From Klebsiella sp. BIGb0407 (GTDB lineage Bacteria; Pseudomonadota; Gammaproteobacteria; Enterobacterales; Enterobacteriaceae): 64,000 bases of DNA. Made by a program: the position numbers and the translations under genes. Positions within the stretch are counted from its first letter, which is position 1. Every line of letters begins with the position of its first letter. The notes below the pieces were generated by a model. That model saw only the letters and a program-made list of their open reading frames with translations. It searched no databases and had not been told where the DNA came from. The stretch is taken from positions 248,001 through 312,000 of the forward strand of contig NZ_JANUEQ010000001.1 of NCBI RefSeq assembly GCF_024807845.1. Reading direction: 5' to 3'. This document shows positions 18,701 to 28,600 of this stretch, one piece after another.

Positions 18701-19319
18701 CGGGATTTAACGCCCGGCTGCGATGCTCATCAATCTCTTTCTGCGGCATCAGGCTGAGCAGGGTATCATCTGCCAGGGGGACGATTTTATTGATTTCGTG
18801 CGAGGTGCGGAAACCATCAAAAAAATGAATAAACGGCACGCGACTTTTTAGCGTTGCAATATGGGAGATCAGGGCGAAATCTTGCGCTTCCTGAACGCTG
18901 CTGGCGCATAACATGGCGCAGCCAGTCTGGCGTATTGCCATCACATCAGAGTGATCGCCGAAGATGGATAAGGCATGCGTTGCGACAGTACGGGCAGCAA
19001 CGTGCAGCACAAAAGGCGTGAGTTGCCCGGCCAGCTTATACAGCGTCGGGATCATCAGCAGTAAGCCCTGCGATGAGGTAAAGGAGGTCGACAGCGCGCC
19101 TGTCTGTAATGCGCCATGGACCGCCGCAATCGCCCCGGCTTCAGACTGCATTTCTACCACACGCGGCACATCACCCCAGATATTCTTCCGCCCGTCTCCT
19201 GACCAGGCGTCAGCTTGCTCCGCCATCGTGGAGCTCGGCGTGATGGGATAGATGGCGATAACCTCACTGGTACGAAACGCCACGGAGGCTGCTGCACCAT
19301 TACCGTCGATAGTTTGCAT
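15792..19319 (-). CDS. nifJ: Pyruvate:flavodoxin/ferredoxin oxidoreductase
   Basis: A 1175-residue homodimeric enzyme (YdbK in E. coli) that oxidises pyruvate with CoA to acetyl-CoA and CO2 and reduces flavodoxin or ferredoxin. Domains in order: pyrimidine-binding domain (AIYPITPSSTMAEQAD, residues 20-40), the gamma-type domain, a two-[4Fe-4S] ferredoxin domain (CTQCNHCVAACP and CTGCNLCVEVCP near 690-760), and the TPP-binding domain (SGACSGCGETPY; GGDGWAYDIGFGG). The ATG at 19319 is used: AAGGG lies upstream and it matches the E. coli N-terminus; an ATG seven codons earlier is possible. Monocistronic and divergent from ydbJ. Confidence 0.96.
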   Translation of the reverse strand: MQTIDGNGAAASVAFRTSEVIAIYPITPSSTMAEQADAWSGDGRKNIWGDVPRVVEMQSEAGAIAAVHGALQTGALSTSFTSSQGLLLMIPTLYKLAGQLTPFVLHVAARTVATHALSIFGDHSDVMAIRQTGCAMLCASSVQEAQDFALISHIATLKSRVPFIHFFDGFRTSHEINKIVPLADDTLLSLMPQKEIDEHRSRALNPDHPVIRGTSANPDTYFQSREATNPWYNATYAHVEQAMNDFAAATGRQYQPFEYYGHPQAERVIIVMGSAIGTCEEVIDELLTRGEKVGVLKVRLFRPFSAEHLLSVLPDSVSQIAVLDRTKEPGAHAEPLYLDVMTSLAESFSRGGRATLPRVIGGRYGLSSKEFGPECVLAVFNELREAKPRPRFTVGIYDDVTHLSLPLPVNTLPNHAKLEALFYGLGSDGSVSATKNNIKIIGNATNWYTQGYFVYDSKKAGGLTVSHLRVSERPINSTYLIEQADFVGCHQLQFVDKYLMAERLKPGGIFLLNTPYSAEEVWHRLPQDVQAVLNQKQARFYVINAAKIARDCQLGARINTVMQMGFFHLTAILPGDSALTELQNAIARSYSSKGEELVNRNWQALALARQSLFAVELQPVDPDSAMRPPIVSDSAPDFVKTVTAAMLAGLGDALPVSALPPDGTWPVGTTRWEKRNIAEAIPVWKADLCTQCNHCVAACPHAAIRAKVVQPDAMENAPESLQALDVKARDMRGQKYVLQVAPEDCTGCNLCVEVCPAKDRQNPEIKAINMLDRLEHLEEEKEHYDFFLNLPEIDRSQIERIDIRTSQLITPLFEYSGACSGCGETPYIKILTQLYGDRMLIANATGCSSIYGGNLPSTPYTTDTNGRGPAWANSLFEDNAEFGLGFRLTVDQHRARVMRLLEKFADNLTPELYQELHADATPEQRRLQVVALRQQLAAVDEADARQLVTDADALVDKSIWLIGGDGWAYDIGFGGLDHVLSLTENVNILVLDTQCYSNTGGQASKATPLGAVTKFGEHGKRKARKDLGVSMMMYGHVYVAQISLGAQLNQTIKAIQEAEAYPGPSLIIAYSPCEEHGYDLALSHDQMRQLTATGFWPLYRFDPRRADEGKLPLALDSRPPSDALAETLMNEQRFRRLNNQQPEVAKQLWKEAATDLQKRYDFLANMAGKAEKTTE

Positions 19320-19582
19320 AAAAAAGCCCTTACATTGCAAAAAAGTAAAGTGGCCCGTTCGGCCATTATTTCTCTAATAGTCTTGTTATTTTAGTCAAAT
19401 ATAAAAAAGACATTTTCGCTTTTGTGTCTTAGGCACAAATTATATCAGGGCATTAGGACAATATTTTTGATTCAGGATGGGATCAAAAACAGATAAGTGG
19501 CCAGATTTATCTCTTTTTCATCTCGACGTTGCGCAATCCATAGTTCATGATGGCAAAGTTTTGCACTTCACTGGAGAAAATC

Positions 19583-19849
19583 ATGCGCTCGCTTTTATTG
19601 GTCGGTTTTGCCGCACTCTTTTTATCTGCATGCAGTAGTGAACCCCCTCAGCAGGCAACAGCGGCACATGTGCAGCCTGGTCTGCGGGCAGCAATGTCAA
19701 ATCAAGGGCAGGCGAATTGTGCGATGGTGGGAGGGGCGCTTAGCGTGGCTCATCAGCTGGACGGCAGTGCCGTTGGTATGTGTGCGATGCCAAACGGCAA
19801 GCGATGCAGTGAAGATGCGCTTGCCGCCGGGACCTGCGGAAGTTACTGA
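19583..19849 (+). CDS. ydbJ: DUF333 lipoprotein YdbJ
   Basis: An 88-residue lipoprotein. The signal peptide ends in a lipobox (LFLSACSS), giving a lipidated cysteine. The mature part has the DUF333 core (NPG-like NQGQANCAMVGGALSVAHQLDGSAVGMCAMPNGKRCSEDAL) with four conserved cysteines. The ATG at 19583 is preceded by GGAG at six bases; an upstream in-frame ATG at 19547 would break the signal peptide. Same position as in E. coli, between ydbK and hslJ. The function is unknown. Its last seven bases overlap the convergent hslJ. Confidence 0.9.
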   Translation: MRSLLLVGFAALFLSACSSEPPQQATAAHVQPGLRAAMSNQGQANCAMVGGALSVAHQLDGSAVGMCAMPNGKRCSEDALAAGTCGSY

Positions 19850-20271
19850 GGTTTTGCCAGCGTATAAGTCAGAGTGTGCTGGTCATTTTTCAGCGTTAAC
19901 TGCTGACCGTTAAGGCTCACCTGTGCGCCGTTGCTCAGCATTTGCCCGAACTGATTATCCAGCTCGTTCAGTTGCTGCTCGCCGCACATCATGCGGGTCA
20001 TCGCTAAACCTTCAGCTTTAAGCTGGTCGCCACTCAGGGTGGCCTGGCCAAAGAAACGGTTACACATGGAACCGGATATCTGCAGTTTTTCACCAAAACT
20101 CAGTTCCGGCACGTTGGTGCTTTCCCCGGCGACGAATGGCGTACCGTTGACACTTTGCAGCACGAAACGATGATTTTCTAAATCTTGTGCTGAAAGTGAT
20201 TTTTGCGCTGATGGCTGGGCGCAACCGGCCAGTGCCAGCGTCGTCAGTATCAATAAGGCCGTTCTTTTCAT
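19843..20271 (-). CDS. hslJ: Heat-inducible lipoprotein HslJ
   Basis: A 142-residue lipoprotein with lipobox LALAGCAQ and one META domain (NGTPF...GSMCNRFFG...MTRMMCGEQQLNELDNQFGQML). E. coli HslJ is heat-induced and linked to novobiocin resistance. Two cysteines in the META domain (MCNRF, MMCGE) are conserved and probably disulfide-bonded. The gene converges on ydbJ with a seven-base overlap of coding ends and follows ldhA on the same strand. Confidence 0.93.
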   Translation of the reverse strand: MKRTALLILTTLALAGCAQPSAQKSLSAQDLENHRFVLQSVNGTPFVAGESTNVPELSFGEKLQISGSMCNRFFGQATLSGDQLKAEGLAMTRMMCGEQQLNELDNQFGQMLSNGAQVSLNGQQLTLKNDQHTLTYTLAKPQ

Positions 20272-20292
20272 AACTTCTCCCTCATTTGCAGG

Positions 20293-20323
20293 TCATCAAC
20301 GGGCACACTTTGCCCGTTGATGA
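20293..20323 (-). terminator. Strong stem-loop between ldhA and hslJ
   Basis: Perfect 13-base inverted repeat (TCATCAACGGGCA and its complement) with a five-base loop. It sits 33 bases after the ldhA stop and 21 bases before hslJ, so it probably ends ldhA transcripts. The T-rich flank (TTTAATA) is on the plus-strand side, so it is not canonical for the minus strand. Confidence 0.6.
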
Positions 20324-20356
20324 TTTAATACTCCTGATATCTACAGGAGCCTGTGA

Positions 20357-21346
20357 CTAGCTTAGTTGATTTGCGCACGTCTCGCCGCTATCAAGCTGGC
20401 GTAAATTCTCAAGTGTAGTCTGGGCAATACTGGTGAGCGCCTCAGCGGTTAAAAACGCCTGATGTCCGGTAAAGAGTACGTTATGACATGCGGACAGGCG
20501 ACGGAATACATCATCCTGAATCACGTCATTTGACTTATCTTCAAAGAACAAATCACGTTCGTTTTCGTAAACATCCATACCCAGAGCACCGATTTTTTGG
20601 TGTTTCAGAGCGTCAATGGCTGCCTGGGAGTCAATTAACCCGCCGCGGCTGGTGTTGATAATCATCACACCGTTTTTCATTTGGGCAAATGCAGAGCTAT
20701 TGATCAAATGGTAATTCTCTGGCGTCAGCGGGCAGTGCAGAGAAATAATATCGGATTGTTCAAACAATGTGCTCAGCGACACATATTCGACACCCAGATC
20801 CAGCGCGGCCTGGCTTGGATAGGGATCAAATGCCAGCAGGCGTAAGCCAAATCCTTTGAGAATACGCAGGGCAGCGATACCAATTTTACCGGTACCAATC
20901 ACGCCTGCTGTCTTACCGTACATAGTAAAACCAGTAAGGCCTTCAAGTGAGAAGTTAGCATCACGAGTACGCTGGTAAGCACGGTGGATACGACGGTTAA
21001 GGCACATCATCATGCCGATAGCATGCTCGGCCACCGCTTCCGGAGAATAGGCCGGGACGCGAACAACCGGCATATCGAGTTCTTTTGCCGCTTCAAGATC
21101 GATGTTATTGAACCCGGCGCAGCGCAGGGCAATAAACTTAACCCCTTCACTTTTAAGCTCTTCAAGCACGGCACGATTACCGATATCATTTACAAACAGA
21201 CAGACCCCATCGTAGCCTTTGGCCGTCTTTGCCGTTTTTTCAGTCAGAAGGAAGTCAAAAAATTCAACATCAAAGCCATATTCGAGATTAACTTGCTCAA
21301 AATACTTCCTGTCATACTGTTTTGTGCTGTAAATAGCGAGTTTCAT
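20357..21346 (-). CDS. ldhA: D-lactate dehydrogenase, fermentative
   Basis: A 329-residue NADH-dependent enzyme reducing pyruvate to D-lactate, identical in length to E. coli LdhA. It has the Rossmann motif GVIGTGKIG near residue 150, the catalytic arginine in INTSRGGLID, the glutamate in MDVYENE and the catalytic histidine in FTGHQAFLT. The ATG at 21346 is supported by GGAG nine bases upstream and by the N-terminus MKLAIYSTKQYDRKYF; a longer frame to 21400 has no such support. It belongs to mixed-acid fermentation, next to the pyruvate oxidoreductase gene region. Confidence 0.96.
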   Translation of the reverse strand: MKLAIYSTKQYDRKYFEQVNLEYGFDVEFFDFLLTEKTAKTAKGYDGVCLFVNDIGNRAVLEELKSEGVKFIALRCAGFNNIDLEAAKELDMPVVRVPAYSPEAVAEHAIGMMMCLNRRIHRAYQRTRDANFSLEGLTGFTMYGKTAGVIGTGKIGIAALRILKGFGLRLLAFDPYPSQAALDLGVEYVSLSTLFEQSDIISLHCPLTPENYHLINSSAFAQMKNGVMIINTSRGGLIDSQAAIDALKHQKIGALGMDVYENERDLFFEDKSNDVIQDDVFRRLSACHNVLFTGHQAFLTAEALTSIAQTTLENLRQLDSGETCANQLS

Positions 21347-21556
21347 AACTGTGCTCTCCGGGAAGGTATCGCTTAAAATTATCATGCTTAAATTCAGCAT
21401 ACAAATCAGGATAGTGAATCATTGCCTGTCAGGACGTTTTTCTTATGTTATGCGCGTTAAACTTAATCATCAGACTACTTTTTTCTTAGGCTCAGGCATG
21501 CCAGAATAACAAGGTATCGGACGAAAATTATGCGAAATCAGGAAGATGAACCTCCC

Positions 21557-24205
21557 ATGAAGGGTAAGTATAAGACGCTTGTTGCGCTAGCACTGGTATT
21601 GATTTTAATACCGTTATCACTGTTTTTCACGCTGACCTCCTGGTTACCGGCGGTGGTGGGCTGGTGGCTGCCTGCGGGAAGTCATATCACTCTTAACGCC
21701 ACTCCCCGAATCCATCGCAGTGCTATCACTCTCGCCGATGTGCGCTACTGGGTAGGTTCCTGTGAAATGGCGGTGGTAAAAGATGCCCGGCTCAGCCACC
21801 CCGACCGCTGGCAACTGACGATGGCAGAACTTCGCGTTAACCCGGATTGCCTGTCTGAATTTCCCGCAAGCCACGAAAGTACCGACGACCCGCTACTGCT
21901 CAGTGCCTTACAAAATCTGTTGCCTGAGAGCCGGGTGAATATTGACAACCTGGTGGTGACCCCCTGGCCACAATACCATGGGGCGTTACGGCTGGTACTC
22001 GACTCCGATAGGCAAGAACTGCACTATCAAGGGCCGTCAGTCTCCACTCATCTCACTCTCACTCAACAAGCGCTGGATATCTATCAACTGGAGCTGCGTC
22101 TTGGCGAAGACCAGCCGCCGATTGAACTGGTCGGAAAGCTGACGCTGGCCCTGCATCCCGATGGCATTCCCCCACAAGGCTATCTGACCACTCAGTTTAT
22201 TGCTCCTGATGTCATCGGAAAGCTCGATGCGACGCTGCGCTGGCAGGAAAACGAAGGCGTGTTAATCATTGCCGAAGAGAAGAGCGGAACGCCGTTGCTG
22301 ACTCTTCCCTGGTCTGTTGAAGGGAACCTGTTAGAGGTTAACGGCGGTCAGTGGCACTGGCCTTATGCGGGATTGCCGCTGCAAGGTGGGCTGGCATTAC
22401 GCATTGATGACTGGCAGCAGGGCCTGGAAAAAATGACCGTCAGCGGGCGTATGAATATGGTGACAGAAGGGCGAGCCGGGAAGGGCAACGTGGTGCTGAA
22501 TATCGGCCCCGGAAAGCTGAGTTTGCTCGATAGTGCGTTACCGCTGCGACTCACCGGTGAGATTAAACGCGAACAGCTAATTTTTTATGCGCGGTTACAA
22601 GGTTTATTAACCGGGTCGTTGATTGATCCCACGCTGGCCTTTCAGCCCGGATCTCTGCTTGCCTCTCGAGGCAAGGTGAATGAGGCCCTGAATATCGATG
22701 ATGTGCGCTGGCCCCTGGCGGGGGTGCGTATTTCCAGCCAGGGTATTGAGGGGCGGTTACAGGCAATTTTACGCGCCAGACAAAATTCTCTTGGTCAGAT
22801 GACCTTGCATCTCGATGGTAAAGCACAACATTTTATTCCCGGTCAGAGCGGCGCATGGCAATGGAATTACTGGGGTAACGGATTATTTGCGCCGGTACAG
22901 GCAAAATGGGATGTAAAAGGAGACGGAGAATGGCAGGGGGATCGCCTGCAATTCACGAGCTTATCAACGGGTTTTGATAAGCTCGGATACGGAATGATGC
23001 ATGTCAGCAAACCCCGGTTGCAGCTTACCCGGCCGCTGATTTGGGACCGCACGGAAGATGAACCGCAGTTATCCGGAAGTTTTGTGCTGGAAACAGGCGA
23101 AACAACATTTGGCGCAGGCGGGAGCCGCCTGCCGCCTGCGGCACTCTCATTCGACGTCGATGGCAGGACGCCCGCTGACTTCCGCTTTAAAGGTGCCCTT
23201 CAGGCCGAGGCTATTGGCCCGGTTCGCCTGTCCGGGCGCTGGGATGCGGAACGCTTACGAGGGAATGCCTGGTGGCCAAAGCAATCATTAATGGTTTTCC
23301 AGCCCCTGGTGCCGGCTGACTGGAAAATGGATCTGAAGGACGGCAATCTCTATGCCCAGGTTGCCTTTTCGGCGGCAGCAGGGCAAGGCTTTGAGGCCGG
23401 AGGCCACGGAGTCGTTAAACAAGGCAGCGTCTGGCTACCGGATAACCAGGTGAATGGCGTCGACTTTATCTTGCCGTTTCGCTATCAGGATTCTCGCTGG
23501 CATTTAGGGACGCGTGGCCCGGTCAGTCTGCGAATTGCTGAAGTACGTAACCAGTTTACCGTAAAAAATATTACCGCTGATTTGCAAGGATGGTATCCCT
23601 GGGATGAGCAAAAGCCGCTGAATTTAAGCGATGTCAGTGCTGACCTGCTGGGCGGTAAAGTGGTGATGCAGCAATTACGAATGCCGCAGAAAGACGCGGC
23701 GTTAATTCGTCTGCAAAATCTCTCTTCCAGCGAGCTGGTGAACGCAATTAATCCCAAACAGTTTACTTTTTCAGGCCGCTTTGATGGGGGGCTGCCGTTA
23801 TGGCTGAATCACCCCAAATGGATAGTAAAAGATGGCTGGCTCAGGAGTCCGGGATCGATGACTTTTCGGATGGATAACGATATGGCCGATGCGATTGTTG
23901 CGAATAATCTGGTTGCGGGAATGGCAATTGACTGGATACGCTATCTGGAAATTACCCACTCCTGGGCGAGTGTGAGTCTGGATAACCTGGGAGAAATGGA
24001 CATGTCAGCAAGCGTTACCGGGGTCAGTCGTAATAACGGAAAAACCAGCACCGTTAAGCTGAACTACCGCCATCAGGAAAATTTGTTTTCCCTGTGGCGC
24101 AGTTTGCGTTTTGGTGAGAACTTACAAACCTGGCTTCAGGAAAATGCCGCATTACCCTCAGGAGTCTGTACTGCTCCGGGTAATGTCTGTGAGGAAAAAC
24201 AATGA
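21557..24205 (+). CDS. ydbH: AsmA/TamB-like intermembrane protein YdbH
   Basis: An 882-residue envelope protein collinear with E. coli YdbH. One N-terminal membrane anchor (about residues 5-27) is followed by a very long beta-rich periplasmic domain, the layout of bridge proteins that carry phospholipid from inner to outer membrane. The C-terminal segment (RYLEITHSWASVSLDNLGEMDMSASVTG) matches the conserved YdbH tail. Start set at ATG 21557, which aligns with the E. coli start (MKGKYK here, MLGKYK there); an in-frame ATG at 21530 would add nine residues. Overlaps ynbE by four bases. Confidence 0.93.
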   Translation: MKGKYKTLVALALVLILIPLSLFFTLTSWLPAVVGWWLPAGSHITLNATPRIHRSAITLADVRYWVGSCEMAVVKDARLSHPDRWQLTMAELRVNPDCLSEFPASHESTDDPLLLSALQNLLPESRVNIDNLVVTPWPQYHGALRLVLDSDRQELHYQGPSVSTHLTLTQQALDIYQLELRLGEDQPPIELVGKLTLALHPDGIPPQGYLTTQFIAPDVIGKLDATLRWQENEGVLIIAEEKSGTPLLTLPWSVEGNLLEVNGGQWHWPYAGLPLQGGLALRIDDWQQGLEKMTVSGRMNMVTEGRAGKGNVVLNIGPGKLSLLDSALPLRLTGEIKREQLIFYARLQGLLTGSLIDPTLAFQPGSLLASRGKVNEALNIDDVRWPLAGVRISSQGIEGRLQAILRARQNSLGQMTLHLDGKAQHFIPGQSGAWQWNYWGNGLFAPVQAKWDVKGDGEWQGDRLQFTSLSTGFDKLGYGMMHVSKPRLQLTRPLIWDRTEDEPQLSGSFVLETGETTFGAGGSRLPPAALSFDVDGRTPADFRFKGALQAEAIGPVRLSGRWDAERLRGNAWWPKQSLMVFQPLVPADWKMDLKDGNLYAQVAFSAAAGQGFEAGGHGVVKQGSVWLPDNQVNGVDFILPFRYQDSRWHLGTRGPVSLRIAEVRNQFTVKNITADLQGWYPWDEQKPLNLSDVSADLLGGKVVMQQLRMPQKDAALIRLQNLSSSELVNAINPKQFTFSGRFDGGLPLWLNHPKWIVKDGWLRSPGSMTFRMDNDMADAIVANNLVAGMAIDWIRYLEITHSWASVSLDNLGEMDMSASVTGVSRNNGKTSTVKLNYRHQENLFSLWRSLRFGENLQTWLQENAALPSGVCTAPGNVCEEKQ

Positions 24206-24393
24206 AAATGACACTGGTTTTACTACTGTCTGTCGGTACCTTAACGCTCGGTGGCTGCGTACCGCGTATTGAAGTAGCCGCGCCAAAAGAACCGATAACC
24301 ATCAATATGAATGTCAAAATTGAGCATGAGATTCTGATTAAAGCTGATAAAGATGTTGAGTCTTTGCTCAAAAGTCGTAGTGACGTATTCTGA
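24202..24393 (+). CDS. ynbE: Lipoprotein YnbE
   Basis: A 63-residue outer-membrane lipoprotein (lipobox LTLGGCVP). The short mature part (PITINMNVKIEHEILIKADKDVESLL) is a beta strand plus helix, conserved in the family. In E. coli YnbE oligomers bind the C-terminus of YdbH and complete the bridge to the outer membrane. ATGA overlap with ydbH confirms coupled translation. Confidence 0.93.
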   Translation: MKMTLVLLLSVGTLTLGGCVPRIEVAAPKEPITINMNVKIEHEILIKADKDVESLLKSRSDVF

Positions 24394-24410
24394 TAACGGG
24401 ACATAATCCT

Positions 24411-24737
24411 ATGAAAATACTCATTAAAGGCGCGCTGTTACTGACCCTGATATTAAGCCTGCCCGCACAGGCGTTGACGCTGAATGAGGCGCGTGAGCAA
24501 GGCCGTGTCGGCGAAACGTTAAATGGTTATCTGGGGGCGGTAAAGCAAGATCCTGAGACGCTGGAGCTGGTGGCAAAAATTAATGCTGCCCGGGTACAGG
24601 TTTATCAGCAACTGGCAGATAAAAATCAGATAACACGTGAAGATGTCGCCAGACTGGCTGGACAGAAGCTCGTGAATAAAGCGGGGCGTGGGGAGTATGT
24701 TCGCGGGCTGAATGGTCAGTGGCTGAAAAAAGAGTAA
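24411..24737 (+). CDS. ydbL: DUF1318 periplasmic protein YdbL
   Basis: A 108-residue secreted protein with signal peptide MKILIKGALLLTLILSLPAQA and a DUF1318 domain (LNEAREQGRVGETLNGYLGAV...INAARVQVYQQLADKN). In E. coli YdbL is a periplasmic modulator of YdbH-YnbE assembly. It follows ynbE by 17 bases and closes the operon. Confidence 0.93.
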   Translation: MKILIKGALLLTLILSLPAQALTLNEAREQGRVGETLNGYLGAVKQDPETLELVAKINAARVQVYQQLADKNQITREDVARLAGQKLVNKAGRGEYVRGLNGQWLKKE

Positions 24738-24755
24738 CGGGCGGAAATTCATTAA

Positions 24756-24779
24756 CCCGGGGTGACAATACACCCCGGG
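24756..24779. terminator. Hairpin between convergent ydbL and azoR
   Basis: Perfect nine-base GC-rich stem (CCCGGGGTG / CACCCCGGG, six-base loop) 19 bases after ydbL and 12 bases after the azoR stop. Probably a bidirectional terminator, with weak T content on both sides. Confidence 0.7.
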
Positions 24780-24790
24780 ATCACCGCTAA

Positions 24791-25417
<627 letters not shown>

Positions 25418-25602
25418 TTACTGGGCGAATTGCCAGGGTATGCTGATAATGTATTGGCAATGGTGCCAGATAGATAGCGTAATAAATCGAACCCTCTGTT
25501 CAAATTTATTGAACAACACAGGGTGCGGTGAGGTGTGGTAAAATACCGATTAATAAAAAAGACATTTATACATGCGTGCTCTGGAGCGTTTTAACGACAG
25601 CA

Positions 25603-28600
25603 ATGATGGAAATAACTACACACTCTCTGTCTTCTCTTTTTGCCCGTCTTGACGGCTTAATGTTGCGCGACAAACAGAATTTCACCCGCCGCCTGCATGG
25701 GGTGAAGAAGGTCAAGAACCCACAATCTCAGCAGAACTTACTGGATACTTTAGCCGGTGAAATCGCGATTGCCGAGGAACGCGTGCAGCGTCGCAAGCAA
25801 TCCCGTCCGGCAATCAGCTATCCGGAAAATTTACCGGTCAGTCAAAAGAAAGACGATATCCTGGCGGCCATCCGTGATAACCAGGTGGTGATTGTCGCCG
25901 GTGAAACCGGTTCCGGTAAAACCACCCAGTTGCCAAAAATCTGTATGGAGCTGGGGCGGGGTATTAAAGGGCTGATCGGCCATACTCAGCCTCGTCGACT
26001 GGCAGCCCGTACCGTTGCTGACCGTATTGCACAAGAGTTAGAGAGCGAACCGGGAAGTACGGTTGGCTATAAAGTGCGCTTTACCGACAGTGTCAGTGAA
26101 AACACTCTGGTGAAGTTAATGACTGACGGGATCTTGCTGGCTGAAATTCAGCAAGACCGACTGCTGTTACAGTACGACACCATTATTATCGATGAGGCTC
26201 ACGAACGCAGTTTAAATATCGATTTCTTACTCGGTTATCTGCGGGAACTGCTGCCGAAGCGTCCTGATTTAAAAATCATTATTACGTCTGCGACTATCGA
26301 TCCCCAGCGTTTTTCACGTCATTTCAATAATGCGCCCATTATTGAAGTCTCCGGCCGTACCTACCCGGTAGAGGTGCGCTATCGCCCGCTGGTTGAAGAT
26401 AATGACGATACCGACAGGGATCAGCTGCAGGCGATTTTTGACGCGGTGGATGAACTTGGCCGGGAAAGTCGCGGCGATATTCTGATCTTTATGAGCGGCG
26501 AGCGTGAAATTCGTGATACCGCCGATGCGCTCAATAAACTTGCCTTACCTCATACTGAAGTATTGCCGTTATATGCCCGTCTCTCGAACAGCGAACAGAA
26601 CCGCGTATTCCAGAGCCATGTCGGGCGGCGTATCGTGCTGGCCACTAACGTAGCGGAAACCTCACTGACGGTACCGGGTATTAAGTATGTTATTGACCCC
26701 GGAACCGCGCGTATCAGTCGCTACAGCTATCGCACTAAAGTTCAGCGCTTACCGATAGAGCCGGTTTCTCAGGCTTCAGCCAACCAGCGTAAAGGCCGCT
26801 GCGGGCGCGTTTCAGAAGGGATCTGTATTCGTCTCTATGCGGAGGCGGATTTCCTGTCGCGCCCCGAGTTTACCGATCCGGAAATATTACGTACCAACCT
26901 GGCCTCGGTTATCTTGCAGATGACCGCGTTAGGGCTAGGGGATATTCAGGCTTTCCCGTTTGTGGAAGCGCCCGATAAGCGCAATATTCAGGATGGTGTC
27001 AGGCTGCTGGAAGAGCTGGGCGCTATCACTATTGATGAACAGCAAACGGCCTATAAACTGACTTCATCAGGTAAGCTATTAGCGCAGTTACCGGTTGACC
27101 CGCGGCTGGCAAAAATGGTGCTGGAAGCCCAGAAGTTTGGCTGTGTCAGGGAAGTGATGATTATTGTCTCGGCGCTGTCGATTCAAGACCCACGCGAACG
27201 ACCGATGGACAAACAGCAGGCTTCGGCAGAAAAACATCAGCGTTTTCAGGATAAAGAGTCTGATTTCCTAGCCTATGTGAATCTGTGGAACTATCTGAGC
27301 GAGCAGCAAAAAGCGCTGTCGACCAATCAGTTTCGTCGTCAGTGTAAACAGGAATACCTCAATTATCTGCGGGTGCGTGAATGGCAGGATATCTACACCC
27401 AGCTTCGCCAGGTCGTCAAAGAGCAGCGCTTACCGATTAACAGTGAACCGGCCGATTTCCGCGGGCTCCATTGCGCTTTACTGACAGGCTTGCTTTCTCA
27501 TATTGGCCAGAAAGATACCGATAAGCAGGAATATACCGGCGCACGTAATGCCCGTTTTTCCATTTTCCCGGGCTCCGGATTATTCAAAAAGCCGCCTAAA
27601 TGGACCATTGTCGCTGAACTTGTCGAAACCAGCCGTTTATGGGGGCGTATTGCTGCCCGTATCGATCCGGAATGGATAGAACCGCTGGCCCAGCATTTAA
27701 TTAAACGCAGCTACAGCGAACCCCACTGGGAAAAAGCCCAGGGTGCGGTCATGGCGGTCGAAAAGGTCACGCTCTATGGCCTGGCGATTGTCACCGCCCG
27801 TAAAGTGAATTACAGCCAGATAGACGCCGTCCTGAGTCGTGAGTTGTTTATTCGTCATGCTCTGGTGGAAGGTGACTGGCAGACCCGTCATGCCTTCTTA
27901 CGGGATAACCTCAAACTGCGTGCTGAAGTTGAGGATCTGGAACATAAATCACGTCGCCGCGATATTCTGGTGGACGACGAAACGCTGTTTGAGTTTTACG
28001 ACAAACGTATTGCTCAGGATGTGGTTTCTGCCGCGCATTTCGATCACTGGTGGAAAAAGACCAGCTTGCGTGAACCAGACTTGCTCAATTTTGAAAAGAG
28101 CATGCTGATTAAAGAGGGCGCAGAGCAGGTCAGTAAATTGGACTATCCGAACGTATGGGTTCAGGATTCGCTGAAACTTCGTCTTAGCTATCAGTTTGAA
28201 CCCGGCGCCGATGCGGATGGTGTCACCGTTCATATCCCGCTGCCCGTACTGAATCAGGTTGAGGAAAGTGCTTTTGAATGGCAAATTCCGGGCGTGCGGC
28301 GTGAGCTGATTATCGCATTGATAAAATCACTGCCAAAACCGATACGCCGTGGTCTGGTGCCAGCGCCAAACTATGCTGAAGCATTTTTAAGTCGTGCAAC
28401 ACCCTTTACCTTACCCTTGCTTGATAGTCTGGAACGTGAATTCCGTCGAATGACCGGCACCACGATTGACCGGGAAGAGTGGGCTTGGGATAAGGTGCCC
28501 GATCATCTGAAAGTCACCTTCAGAGTGGTGGACGAGCATAATAAGAAACTTGCTGAAGGCAAAAATCTTGCTGAGCTGAAAGCCTCTCTGAAAGATAAGA

